Positions 1 to 7,382 of a stretch of 55,288 nt of DNA are shown here, piece by piece (position 1 is the stretch's first letter; every line of letters starts with the position of its first letter). The notes under the pieces are model-generated. The model made no database searches. It worked only from the letters and a program-made list of their open reading frames with translations, and had not been told where the DNA came from. Origin of the DNA: Alistipes sp. (lineage in GTDB: Bacteria; Bacteroidota; Bacteroidia; Bacteroidales; Rikenellaceae). The stretch covers positions 1-55,288 of the forward strand of contig JAHHQO010000014.1 in the NCBI GenBank assembly GCA_020026335.1, written 5' to 3'. The position numbers and the translations under genes were made by a program.

Positions 1-55
1 CGAACCCGAACCCGAACCCGAACCCGAACCCGAACCCGAACCCGAACCCGAACCC
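1..55. repeat. CGAACC hexamer tandem repeat
   Basis: Nine perfect copies of the six-base unit CGAACC run from the first base of the window, and a single extra C follows before AT-rich sequence begins. The array starts at the window edge, so its true length is unknown. No gene is attached to it. It could be a local slippage tract or the reason a contig ended here. Confidence 0.95.
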
Positions 56-426
56 ATATAATTAATCAGTCCTAATTGACTCAAAATATCCATTCCTCAT
101 ATTCCCCGATATATAATTTAACATAATAATAATATTAATTCAAATAATGCTGCTGCGAAACCTCCCCTGTTCCAGATGCTCACACTGACTGGTGAGCGGA
201 TTTTCGGGGTTCGACATGTGTAGATAATTTGCAATCCGTTGTCATTAAATGAATTGAGTGTACAAGGCGTACAAAATATCTGAAATTTCATCTTCTCGTG
301 GAGTCCTCAAATCAAGTTATTCCATATCATCGCACGGGCGGATTTCAAATACGCGATTCTCGGAGGGTTAAGCAACGGCAAAAAACAGAGGAGAATTATC
401 TGCCCGCGAGAAGTGAGGACGAGCAA
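56..426. other. non-coding stretch, nothing clear seen
   Basis: These roughly 370 bases separate the hexamer repeat from the terminator of the XRE gene. The first third is AT-rich, the rest mixed. A short open frame begins near 298 on the plus strand, but its predicted protein resembles nothing I know and it runs through the opposite-strand terminator, so I do not call it a gene. I see no RNA gene or phage-like signal here. Confidence 0.5.
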
Positions 427-478
427 CAAAAATCCCCTTGCCGAAATTGTCCGTTTGGTTCAATTTCCGACAAGGGGG
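427..478 (-). terminator. terminator of the XRE regulator gene
   Basis: Bases 434-449 pair with 461-477 to form a long, slightly bulged stem around a loop near 450-460. Read on the minus strand the stem is followed by a run of T (complement of the A-run at 428-432). It lies just past the stop codon of the regulator at 501, as expected for intrinsic termination. Confidence 0.8.
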
Positions 479-500
479 TATTTCGTATAAATTTTCAGGA

Positions 501-944
501 TTACTGCATTGGTGAAAAACTTTCAAAGGTTCCATCTTCATAGAGGATGACAATTTTCCGCACCTTACCATGTGCATTCGAGAGGTTCGAAAACTGATGT
601 GCTGATGTCGGTGTTGTCGAGGTGGCGGCGTCTGCCGTGAGTGAGTCAGTCGGCTGCGGGGTAATGGGTTGCGGAACTGAGTGCATGGGGTTGTCGGCTG
701 ACTTCTCCGATGCGGTATGCTCCGTTGCTGCATCGTCTCTATACATGGAACCCTTGTCCAAAATCAACCAGTCGGGATTGATGTTGGGGAAGCGGTTGAG
801 AATCTTTTGCAGCAGGTCGAAGCCGGGTTTGTTGCGTCCGGCGAGAATATGGGAGATGCCTGCAGGATTTACCCCCAGCAGTTCGGCCAGTTGTCCGGGA
901 CGCAAATCCTCGTTTTTCATCAGTTCAAGCAGCTTTTCTTTCAT
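501..944 (-). CDS. XRE-family transcriptional regulator
   Basis: This 147-residue protein has an N-terminal helix-turn-helix of the XRE (lambda Cro/CI) type at about residues 8-60; the recognition region reads PGQLAELLGVNPAGISHIL. The rest is a low-complexity linker rich in Thr, Pro, Ser and Ala (about 70-115), then a short conserved-looking C-terminal tail containing ILYEDGTFESFSP. This layout is common for small Bacteroidetes regulators. It stands alone, with a good promoter at 961-991 that overlaps a TTTACA/TGTAAA inverted repeat, so it may repress itself. The target genes are not visible. The DNA-binding role is clear from the domain; the biological role is unknown. Confidence 0.85.
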   Translation of the reverse strand: MKEKLLELMKNEDLRPGQLAELLGVNPAGISHILAGRNKPGFDLLQKILNRFPNINPDWLILDKGSMYRDDAATEHTASEKSADNPMHSVPQPITPQPTDSLTADAATSTTPTSAHQFSNLSNAHGKVRKIVILYEDGTFESFSPMQ

Positions 945-1517
945 GACTCAAAAGTTTTTACAAATATAAAACATTTTACAATATTAAACAAATGTGTAAA
1001 TAACAATTGTAACCCAATTTTTTACACCTTAAGTAGTTACATTTGTAATGACTAAATATTGTTAAAACATAATCTACATCATAATATTATAGTTACTTTA
1101 TGTTAAATAGTATAAAGTACTGATAAAAAGCGAGTTATTATATGGTAATCTCAGGTGTATATACCTGTGTGCCGAAATATGCTTATATAGGCGATATATG
1201 TGTGTTATTCAATGATAAATAAAAATTGTAAACCTCTGATAATTAGCATATAAACACTACTATGTTTAACCATTGAACTGCTGTTCTTTTGCGGAAGATC
1301 TGGCATTTTACACGATGTGGATTATTTACATATGTTAAATAATAATGTACTCCAAGTGTATATAAATGTAATTATTTTACCTTCTTTACAATTGTAAAAC
1401 AAATACAAATGTTAAATCCACTACCCTACTTTGGCTATCTGTAAATTTCTGCCGGATTAACTGTTGATATGTTTCAGAATGTGAGGAGTACAGCTACTTC
1501 ATTATGTTAAATAAGAA
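945..1517. promoter_or_regulatory. AT-rich region with repeated TTTACA and TATGTTAAATA motifs
   Basis: This non-coding stretch of about 570 bases carries recurring short words. TTTACA occurs at 957, 975, 1021, 1307, 1325 and 1385, and its complement TGTAAA at 995, 1227, 1393 and 1440. Bases 1385-1398 form the perfect palindrome TTTACAATTGTAAA. A second word, TATGTTAAATA, occurs at 1099, 1331 and 1503, with a close copy at 1408. These are plausible operator sites for the adjacent XRE regulator, though AT-richness alone would raise such counts. Confidence 0.5.
961..991 (-). promoter_or_regulatory. Bacteroidetes-type promoter for the XRE gene
   Basis: On the minus strand TATATTTG (968-961) matches the -7 element TAnnTTTG, and TTG (991-989) lies 20 bases upstream as the -33 element. 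The transcript would begin a few bases before the ATG at 944, giving a very short leader. Confidence 0.75.
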
Positions 1518-1554
1518 AAGCGGCAAACCGCCTTTAAAAGACAGTCTGCCGCTT
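1518..1554 (-). terminator. terminator of the HIT gene
   Basis: AAGCGGCA at 1518-1525 pairs perfectly with TGCCGCTT at 1547-1554. On the minus strand the stem is followed by a T-rich stretch (TTCTTATTT). It sits just beyond the HIT stop at 1585. Confidence 0.7.
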
Positions 1555-1584
1555 GTTTGGAGCGTGATGTATCGCTTATCTCAC

Positions 1585-1971
1585 CTATTTTGAAAGTTCA
1601 GCCGCAATTTGCGTGAACTCCTCCTGCGAGAGATGGAGCTTCTCCTTGTGGAAATCTACATCGCTTTCATCATTGATGGGAATCAGGTGGATATGTGCAT
1701 GTGCCACTTCGAGTCCGAGAACCACGACAGCGACCTTTTTGCAGTCGATTTTGCTCTTGATTTTCTGTGCTACTTTTTTTGCAAAAAGAATCATTCCGGC
1801 CAAAGTTTCGTCATCGAGATCGAAAATATAGTCAACTTCTTTCTTGGGGATTACCAAAGTGTGACCTTTGGCCAGAGGGTTGATGTCCAGAAAAGCATAG
1901 TAATTTTCATCTTCGGCAACCTTGTAGGAAGGTATCTCGCCGGCTACGATTTTTGAAAAAATTGATGCCAT
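1585..1971 (-). CDS. HIT-family nucleotide-binding hydrolase
   Basis: This 128-residue protein is a complete histidine-triad protein. The signature HAHIHL at residues 91-96 supplies the three histidines (91, 93, 95) that bind and attack the alpha-phosphate of nucleotide substrates. The N-terminus (ASIFSKIVAGEIPSYKVAED) is the usual start of HINT-like enzymes, which hydrolyse AMP-linked amides and similar compounds in the cytoplasm. The length is normal for the family. It is a single gene with its own terminator and a 230-base spacer upstream. The exact physiological substrate cannot be read from sequence. Confidence 0.93.
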   Translation of the reverse strand: MASIFSKIVAGEIPSYKVAEDENYYAFLDINPLAKGHTLVIPKKEVDYIFDLDDETLAGMILFAKKVAQKIKSKIDCKKVAVVVLGLEVAHAHIHLIPINDESDVDFHKEKLHLSQEEFTQIAAELSK

Positions 1972-2064
1972 TTTTCTATAATTTTAAGTGTCTGTATTCT
2001 GTTTGCAGGGCTTGAATTTTGCCCTCGAAATGTTGTGTTCTTTTAAAATTTTCCGATTCGCAAA

Positions 2065-2083
2065 GTAGGGTGACTACCCTATT
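2065..2083. repeat. small hairpin TAGGGTGACTACCCTA
   Basis: TAGGGT at 2066-2071 pairs with ACCCTA at 2076-2081 around a GACT loop, followed on the plus strand by six T. It lies between the HIT gene and the membrane protein gene. A related hairpin with a compensating base-pair change is at 10054-10067, and a looser relative is near 12116-12137. Confidence 0.6.
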
Positions 2084-2203
2084 TTTTCGCTTCCGCATAC
2101 CTTTGTCAGATCTGTCTCCGCCTGTCTGCTACCCTCTCGATTTGTTCATTTTGTTGGATATTTTCGGAGTGTCCCAGACTTCATTTTTCGGAGGAAGGAG
2201 CGG

Positions 2204-2968
2204 TTAGAAATTCATCTTCTCTTCTCGCTCATCTCTTGTTGCTCCCCTTGGAGAACCGATCTCTCTGTTCTGCTCGAATTTCGGGCGGAGGATTTCGGAG
2301 TAGATGACCGCCTTGCGAAGGTCGAAGTCATCGAGGAGTGGACGATTGTCGTTTTCCTTGATTCCCGATTTCGCTATTTCGTCACGGATGGCGTCCTGTG
2401 TATTGGCGGCTGTTTTGAGACTGTTATTTGCAACGGATTTGTTAGTGAGTCCCTGTGTCTTCAACGAGCTGTCAGAGCCGAAAATCGAGCTGTTTTGTGC
2501 CGCTGCAACCTCTGACAAAGAAGCATACTCCTCCGAGAAAGGTCGGCTGGCAACCTCTCTGCGGTGAGAATCAGTCTTTTGATGCCTTTTTGCAGGCTTG
2601 GAAGATGATGTAAGGATAGCACGGTGGTCGGAAGACTCCTCGTCACCGTTTCTGTCGAGCTCCGTCAGACGCTTGTCTGTGCGGTCGTCACGGTCGGCTA
2701 TGCTCTTTTGACGAACATCGTAGGCACGTTCGTATTGCTTGTCCTGGGCAATTTCGCGCTCTGCCTTCTCCTCTGCAGACTCATCGTCATCGTGTGACAA
2801 CTCTTTTGAAGCCTCTTTCATGGCTTCAAAAATGCTCTTACCCCACGATTCCTCCTCGCCGTTTGACTGCATCTGTTTGCGGCGTTTGTTGGTGTTGATG
2901 AAACTCATCGCCAACAGGACCACAATCCAAATGATGACCGTAGTTGTGCTACTTGCCAGAAACATCAT
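2204..2968 (-). CDS. membrane-anchored charged protein, unknown function
   Basis: This 254-residue protein has one hydrophobic segment at about residues 8-23 (VIIWIVVLLAMSFI), then a highly charged, mostly polar region with many Glu, Asp, Lys and Arg residues, likely partly disordered or helical. No catalytic motif is visible. The start follows the rsh stop by one base, so it is probably the last gene of a recA-rsh transcript. A C-terminal piece with DLRKAVIYSEILRPKF looks more conserved than the middle and could be a docking segment. I do not recognise the family; the topology suggests a short N-terminal anchor with a cytoplasmic tail. Confidence 0.75.
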   Translation of the reverse strand: MMFLASSTTTVIIWIVVLLAMSFINTNKRRKQMQSNGEEESWGKSIFEAMKEASKELSHDDDESAEEKAEREIAQDKQYERAYDVRQKSIADRDDRTDKRLTELDRNGDEESSDHRAILTSSSKPAKRHQKTDSHRREVASRPFSEEYASLSEVAAAQNSSIFGSDSSLKTQGLTNKSVANNSLKTAANTQDAIRDEIAKSGIKENDNRPLLDDFDLRKAVIYSEILRPKFEQNREIGSPRGATRDEREEKMNF

Positions 2969-2969
2969 T

Positions 2970-5192
2970 TTAGTTTAATCTTCGTTTTACGCTCTCGATG
3001 CCCTTGATGATACGCAACTTGTCCATCACGGCATTGAGACTCTCGGTGTCTTTCACGTAGAGGCTCACACTACCCTCGAATATACCGTCGTGGCTGTGGA
3101 TGTTCACCTCACGTATATTAATGTTGAAATCGTCACTGACCACCTTGGCCAACTCCAGCAACAGACCCTTGCGGTCGAGACCTCTGATGTCGGCCGTTAC
3201 CAGATAGGACATGGCCTTGTGTTGTGACCATTTGATTTCTTCCTTTACAATGTTTTTGCCGTACTGTGCCGCCAGACGGTTCAACTCGTCGCAGGTGGCC
3301 TTGTGTACGATGATATTGCCGGTTGCAGGGTCTCTGTAACCGATGACCTTATCTCCGGGAATGGGCTTGCAACACTCGGCAATGACAAATTGCGGGTCGT
3401 TGTTCTCGTCCGTGTCCTTGAGTGTGGTGTCGTTGAGTTTATCATCGTCGATGTCGTCCTCCTCGTTCTTCTTGTTGGGGATGAAGAGTGTCCAGAACTT
3501 GAGAATCTTGCTCTTGGAGTTCATCTTCAACACCTTTTCGAGGTTGTCCAACGACACGATGCCGGCACCAATCTTGCTGTACAGCTCCTCCTTGTTGTTG
3601 CTGTCGTAGATAGGTATGATTTTGCGCAGGACTCTACCGCTGAGGTTGATATCCAGCGATTTCATCTTGTCTTCGAGCATCTGCATACCGCGTTCGATGT
3701 TGTTCTGTCGCTCGCGCTTCATGAAGCTCTTGATGGCCTGCTTGGCCTTGGCCGTGGTTACGATGTCGAGCCATTCGGGCTTGGGTCGTGCATTGTCGGC
3801 CGTGATAATCTCAATCTGGTCGCCACTGTTGATTTGTGTGGTGACCGGCTCGAGTTTATGGTTGATTTTCGCACTGATGGCGTTGTTTCCAATCTTGGAG
3901 TGGATGTCGTAGGCAAAGTCGAGCGCCGTAGCTCCGTAGGGCATCTTGCGCGACTCACCCTTGGGGGTGAACACGACAATCTCCGAGGTGTAGAGCGACA
4001 GCTTGAAGTTGTCGAGGAACTCGACGGCACTCTCCGTGGGGCTGTTCAGCGCCACGCGAATGCGCTTCAACCACTTGTCGAACTCGTCTTCGTCCTGCGA
4101 GATGGTCGCCTTCTTGTATTTCCAATGCGCTGCAAATCCGCGCTCGGCGATGTCCTCCATTCTCTGGGTGCGAATCTGCACCTCTACCCACACACCGTCG
4201 GGGCCCATCACCGTGGAGTGCAGGGCTTCGTAACCGTTGGCTTTGGGCATCGAAATCCAATCGCGCAGACGGTCGGGTTTGGGGGCGTAAATATCGGTGA
4301 TGGTTGAATAAATCTGCCAGCACTGTGTTTTTTCCGAGGGGAAGGGCAACGGCTTGAATACGATGCGGATGGCAAAGAGGTCGTAAATCTCCTCAAAGGG
4401 TATCTGCTTGCGCTGCATCTTGCTCCAAATGGAGTAGATACTCTTCACGCGACCCGAAATTTCGTAGTTGAAATTGTCGCGGTTGAGCGCCGCCACAATG
4501 GGAGCGTTGAACTTGTCGATGAACTCGCGGCGCGAAGCCTCGCTCTCCTCCAACTTACGCTTGATTTCGGCGTACTGCTGCGGGAAGCGGTACTTCATGC
4601 AGAGATCCTCCAACTCGCTCTTGATGGAGTACAATCCCAGTCTGTAAGCCAGCGGGGCAAACAGATAGATGGTCTCGCCCGTGATTTTAATCTGCTTGTT
4701 CATGGGCATGGAACCCAATGTACGCATATTGTGCAGGCGATCGGCAATCTTGATGAGAATGACTCTCACATCGTCAGAGAGGGTCAGCAGCACCTTTCTG
4801 AAATATTCGGCCTGCTCCGAGGTGTCGGCATTGAACACGCCCGACATCTTGGTCAGTCCGTCGACCATCGAGGCGATTTTGGGGCCAAAGATACGTTCCA
4901 TATCCTCCACTGTGTACTCGGTATCCTCCACCACATCGTGCAGGAGGGCCGCCACCACGGATTTCACACCCAGGCCAATCTCGTCGATGACGATTTGGGC
5001 TACAGCGATAGGATGCAGGAGGTAAGGTTCACCCGATCGGCGTCTTACCCCCGCATGTGCCTCTTTGGCAAGAAAAAATGCACGTTTAATAAAATTCCAA
5101 TCCTCGTCGTTTTTGCAAATCTTGGTACACGACAATAAGAGATTGTCCCATTTCTCCTTAATCAGAGTCTCATCCTCAGCACTGTATCCCAT
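2970..5192 (-). CDS. rsh: bifunctional (p)ppGpp synthetase/hydrolase (RelA/SpoT family)
   Basis: At 740 residues this is a full-length long RSH protein. The N-terminal HD hydrolase domain (about 45-200) contains LLHDVVED with the His85-Asp86 pair, so hydrolysis of (p)ppGpp is likely intact. The synthetase domain follows (about 240-370), including PKANGYEALHSTV and VEVQIRTQRMEDIAERG. A TGS domain starts near VFTPKGE (about 405-465) and a C-terminal ACT domain covers about 665-740. It sets the stringent-response alarmone level in the cytoplasm, with the C-terminal half normally sensing the ribosome. It lies 5 bases after recA and 1 base before the membrane protein gene, suggesting co-transcription. 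Confidence 0.96.
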   Translation of the reverse strand: MGYSAEDETLIKEKWDNLLLSCTKICKNDEDWNFIKRAFFLAKEAHAGVRRRSGEPYLLHPIAVAQIVIDEIGLGVKSVVAALLHDVVEDTEYTVEDMERIFGPKIASMVDGLTKMSGVFNADTSEQAEYFRKVLLTLSDDVRVILIKIADRLHNMRTLGSMPMNKQIKITGETIYLFAPLAYRLGLYSIKSELEDLCMKYRFPQQYAEIKRKLEESEASRREFIDKFNAPIVAALNRDNFNYEISGRVKSIYSIWSKMQRKQIPFEEIYDLFAIRIVFKPLPFPSEKTQCWQIYSTITDIYAPKPDRLRDWISMPKANGYEALHSTVMGPDGVWVEVQIRTQRMEDIAERGFAAHWKYKKATISQDEDEFDKWLKRIRVALNSPTESAVEFLDNFKLSLYTSEIVVFTPKGESRKMPYGATALDFAYDIHSKIGNNAISAKINHKLEPVTTQINSGDQIEIITADNARPKPEWLDIVTTAKAKQAIKSFMKRERQNNIERGMQMLEDKMKSLDINLSGRVLRKIIPIYDSNNKEELYSKIGAGIVSLDNLEKVLKMNSKSKILKFWTLFIPNKKNEEDDIDDDKLNDTTLKDTDENNDPQFVIAECCKPIPGDKVIGYRDPATGNIIVHKATCDELNRLAAQYGKNIVKEEIKWSQHKAMSYLVTADIRGLDRKGLLLELAKVVSDDFNINIREVNIHSHDGIFEGSVSLYVKDTESLNAVMDKLRIIKGIESVKRRLN

Positions 5193-5197
5193 TTTCG

Positions 5198-6208
5198 CTA
5201 TTTTGAATTCTTCATCGCCTCACGAACCTTCTCCTCGATTTCCGCAGCAAGAGCTTCGTCAGACTTCAAACGTTCCTTCACTGTATCGCGACCCTGTCCG
5301 ATTTTGCTGTCTCCGTAAGAGAACCACGAACCAGCCTTCTTGATGACACCGTAATCCACTCCCAGGTCGATGATTTCACCAATCTTAGAGATACCCTCAC
5401 CGAACATGATGTCGAATTCGGCACGGCGGAACGGAGGTGCCACTTTGTTCTTCACCACCTTTACCTTGGTGCGTGTACCGAGCTGCTCCTCGCCATCCTT
5501 GATGACCGAAACACGGCGGATGTCGATTCTCACGCTGGCGTAGAACTTCAGCGCGTTACCACCCGTTGTGGTCTCGGGATTACCATATACGACACCGATT
5601 TTGTCACGCAGCTGGTTGATGAAGATGCAGACGGTCTTGGTCTTCGAGATGCTCGAGGTGAGCTTTCTGAGGGCCTGTGACATGAGTCGTGCCTGAAGAC
5701 CCATCTTCGAGTCACCCATCTCACCCTCGATTTCGGCTTTGGGGGTCAGTGCCGCCACAGAGTCGATAACAATGATGTCGATGGCACTCGAGCGAATCAG
5801 CGAGTCGGCAATTTCGAGTGCCTGCTCGCCGTTGTCGGGCTGTGAGATGAGCAGGTTATCGACATCGACACCCAGGTTTTGGGCATAGAAGCTGTCGAAA
5901 GCGTGCTCGGCATCGATGAAAGCTGCAATACCGCCGGCTTTCTGCGCCTCGGCAATGGCGTGAATTGCCAGAGTGGTCTTACCCGAAGACTCGGGACCGT
6001 AGATTTCGATGATACGTCCCTTGGGGTAACCTCCCACTCCCAACGCCATGTCCAAAGTGATGGAACCGGTGGGGATAACGGGAATGTCGTTCACCTCGGA
6101 ACTGTTCATTCTCATGATTGAACCCTTGCCGAAGTCCTTCTCGATTTTCTCCATTACGGCGTTCAAGACTTTCAGCTTGTCGGGGTTTACTTGTGTTTTT
6201 TCTGCCAT
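5198..6208 (-). CDS. recA: recombinase RecA
   Basis: This 336-residue protein is a complete RecA. The Walker A loop GPESSGKTTL is at residues 71-80, and later conserved stretches include MGLQARLMSQALRKLT and INQLRDKIGV. It forms nucleoprotein filaments on single-stranded DNA for homologous recombination and triggers the SOS response in species that have one. It is followed after 5 bases by rsh. A 250-base leader rich in purines on the transcribed strand separates it from bcp. I see no clear LexA-type operator in that leader. Confidence 0.98.
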   Translation of the reverse strand: MAEKTQVNPDKLKVLNAVMEKIEKDFGKGSIMRMNSSEVNDIPVIPTGSITLDMALGVGGYPKGRIIEIYGPESSGKTTLAIHAIAEAQKAGGIAAFIDAEHAFDSFYAQNLGVDVDNLLISQPDNGEQALEIADSLIRSSAIDIIVIDSVAALTPKAEIEGEMGDSKMGLQARLMSQALRKLTSSISKTKTVCIFINQLRDKIGVVYGNPETTTGGNALKFYASVRIDIRRVSVIKDGEEQLGTRTKVKVVKNKVAPPFRRAEFDIMFGEGISKIGEIIDLGVDYGVIKKAGSWFSYGDSKIGQGRDTVKERLKSDEALAAEIEEKVREAMKNSK

Positions 6209-6458
6209 ATTATTCTTTTTTTTATTTTATTCGTTATTGGTTTGTTTTGTCGGGGTGAGTGGTGGTCGGGTGTCAGACTACTCTACTGTCGTTTTCTTGC
6301 CGGCTCTCGAAAGTCTGCTTCTCTCTGCCCAAATGTTACTCTTTGGTCACATCCTAGCATCTCTTTTGACCTCTCTTGTTTCCTGGTCTCTCTTACTCCT
6401 TTCTCGCACCTCTCTTGCTCCTCTCCACTCTTTCACGCCCCCTCGCTCGGCCCCGAGG
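6209..6458 (-). other. purine-rich recA leader
   Basis: Between the bcp stop and the recA start the minus strand (the sense of recA) is strongly purine-rich from about 6310 to 6450. The word CAAGAGAGGT occurs twice, with a variant TAAGAGAGAC between. No convincing small gene is present. It may be an untranslated leader of recA or a degenerate simple repeat. Confidence 0.5.
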
Positions 6459-6920
6459 TTATTTGTAGGCATCGAGGATTTGCTGGTAGTGGTTCTTGGT
6501 GTCCACCTTGGTGAAGATTTTCTCGATGCGTCCTTCGGCATCGATGATGAAGGTGGTGCGCAAGATGCCCATGTACTTTTTGCCACACATTGTCTTCTCT
6601 GCCCATACACCGTAGGCCTCGGCTACCGAGTGGTCGGTGTCTGCCAGAAGCGTGAAGTTGAGTTCATGCTTGGCGCAGAAGTTCTGATGCGACTTCTCGG
6701 TGTTGGGACTCACACCTATGATTCTGAATCCCATCTCCTCGAGTTGTGCCTTGCCGTCACGCAGACTCTTGGCTTCGAGGGTGCAACCCGGAGTGTTGTC
6801 CTTGGGATAGAAATAGAGAATGGTGCGCTGTCCTTTCAAATCGGCAAGTGACAGACGCTCACCATCTTGTGTGGTCGATTGAAAATCGGGAGCCATCTCC
6901 CCTTCCTGTAACTTAATCAT
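6459..6920 (-). CDS. bcp: Bcp-type thioredoxin-dependent peroxiredoxin
   Basis: I place the start at the ATG at 6920, giving 153 residues beginning MIKLQEGEMAPDF, the normal family start; an in-frame extension to 6989 is leader sequence. The peroxidatic Cys46 is in DNTPGCTLEA. The residue five positions later, where the E. coli type has its resolving Cys, is Lys51, so this enzyme is either 1-Cys or uses another cysteine (in FCAKHE or TMCGKK). It reduces hydrogen peroxide and organic hydroperoxides in the cytoplasm using thioredoxin. A -7 element at 7051-7058 and two GC hairpins lie in the leader. Confidence 0.94.
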   Translation of the reverse strand: MIKLQEGEMAPDFQSTTQDGERLSLADLKGQRTILYFYPKDNTPGCTLEAKSLRDGKAQLEEMGFRIIGVSPNTEKSHQNFCAKHELNFTLLADTDHSVAEAYGVWAEKTMCGKKYMGILRTTFIIDAEGRIEKIFTKVDTKNHYQQILDAYK

Positions 6921-6968
6921 ATTTCGTTCTTTTTTTGTCAAACAATTCTTGCCGTCCTCCTGTACCTT

Positions 6969-7002
6969 GCGGGGGAGAACCCCGCTCAAACGGAGGTCTC
7001 CG
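6969..7002 (-). promoter_or_regulatory. two GC hairpins in the bcp leader
   Basis: GCGGGG at 6969-6974 pairs with CCCCGC at 6980-6985, and CGGAG at 6991-6995 pairs with CTCCG at 6998-7002. They sit in the presumed 5' leader of bcp, 50 to 80 bases before the start codon. They lack a following T-run and do not match any riboswitch I recognise. Confidence 0.4.
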
Positions 7003-7050
7003 CCCGATGTGGAGGAGCTGTGTAAATTCCCCTTTGTAAGAATTTACCTT

Positions 7051-7058
7051 CAAAGATA
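7051..7058 (-). promoter_or_regulatory. putative -7 element for bcp
   Basis: The minus strand reads TATCTTTG, matching TAnnTTTG. No good TTG lies at the expected distance, so this is a partial promoter match. Confidence 0.4.
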
Positions 7059-7110
7059 AGAAAAAATTATCAGATTTTTAAACCATAACCCCTACTTTTT
7101 TATGCAAATA

Positions 7111-7320
7111 TTACATATATACCACCTCCATTTGTCGGTTTGAGCCGGCATTCATGTTGTTGAGTTTGCGATGGCAACCCGGACAGCGGATAGCCATTTC
7201 CATCTCGATGTACTCTCCATGTCCCACTTCGGGGAGCGGTGCGCCGTGGTCGGAAAAAACATAATGCTCGAAAAGCGTTCCGCAATAACGGCACTTTACT
7301 TTGTAAGATTTTCCCATCAT
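7111..7320 (-). CDS. small zinc-ribbon-like protein
   Basis: This 69-residue protein carries two CxxC pairs, CRYC (residues 10-13) and CPGC (about 46-49), which could bind one zinc ion. Between them is an acidic segment with HGAPLPEVGHGEYIE. The start could be either of the first two methionines. It lies 62 bases after the WYL regulator stop and may share its transcript. Zinc binding is inferred from spacing; the function is unknown. Similar short proteins are common in Bacteroidetes. Confidence 0.75.
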   Translation of the reverse strand: MMGKSYKVKCRYCGTLFEHYVFSDHGAPLPEVGHGEYIEMEMAIRCPGCHRKLNNMNAGSNRQMEVVYM

Positions 7321-7382
7321 AGTTGTGTTTTAAGGTTTCTGTTGCAAAGGAACTGCAACGGAGTGACAATTTGTGACACAAA

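Noticed and set aside
1..55. CRISPR array or chromosome telomere
   Set aside because: The unit is only six bases with no spacers, so it is not a CRISPR. Bacteroidales have circular chromosomes and nothing here shows a hairpin telomere.
298..543. Plus-strand open frame of 81 residues near the left edge
   Set aside because: It has no recognisable features, lies across the minus-strand terminator at 427-478 and part of the XRE gene, and its start has no promoter support.
950..1500. Origin of replication in the AT-rich region
   Set aside because: TTATTTACA, one mismatch from a DnaA box, occurs at 1322 and on the other strand at 1003-995, but there is no dense cluster of exact boxes, and the repeated words fit an operator array better.
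3303..4307. Long plus-strand open frame opposite rsh
   Set aside because: It is a mirror of the well-supported (p)ppGpp enzyme gene; its product is compositionally odd and matches nothing.
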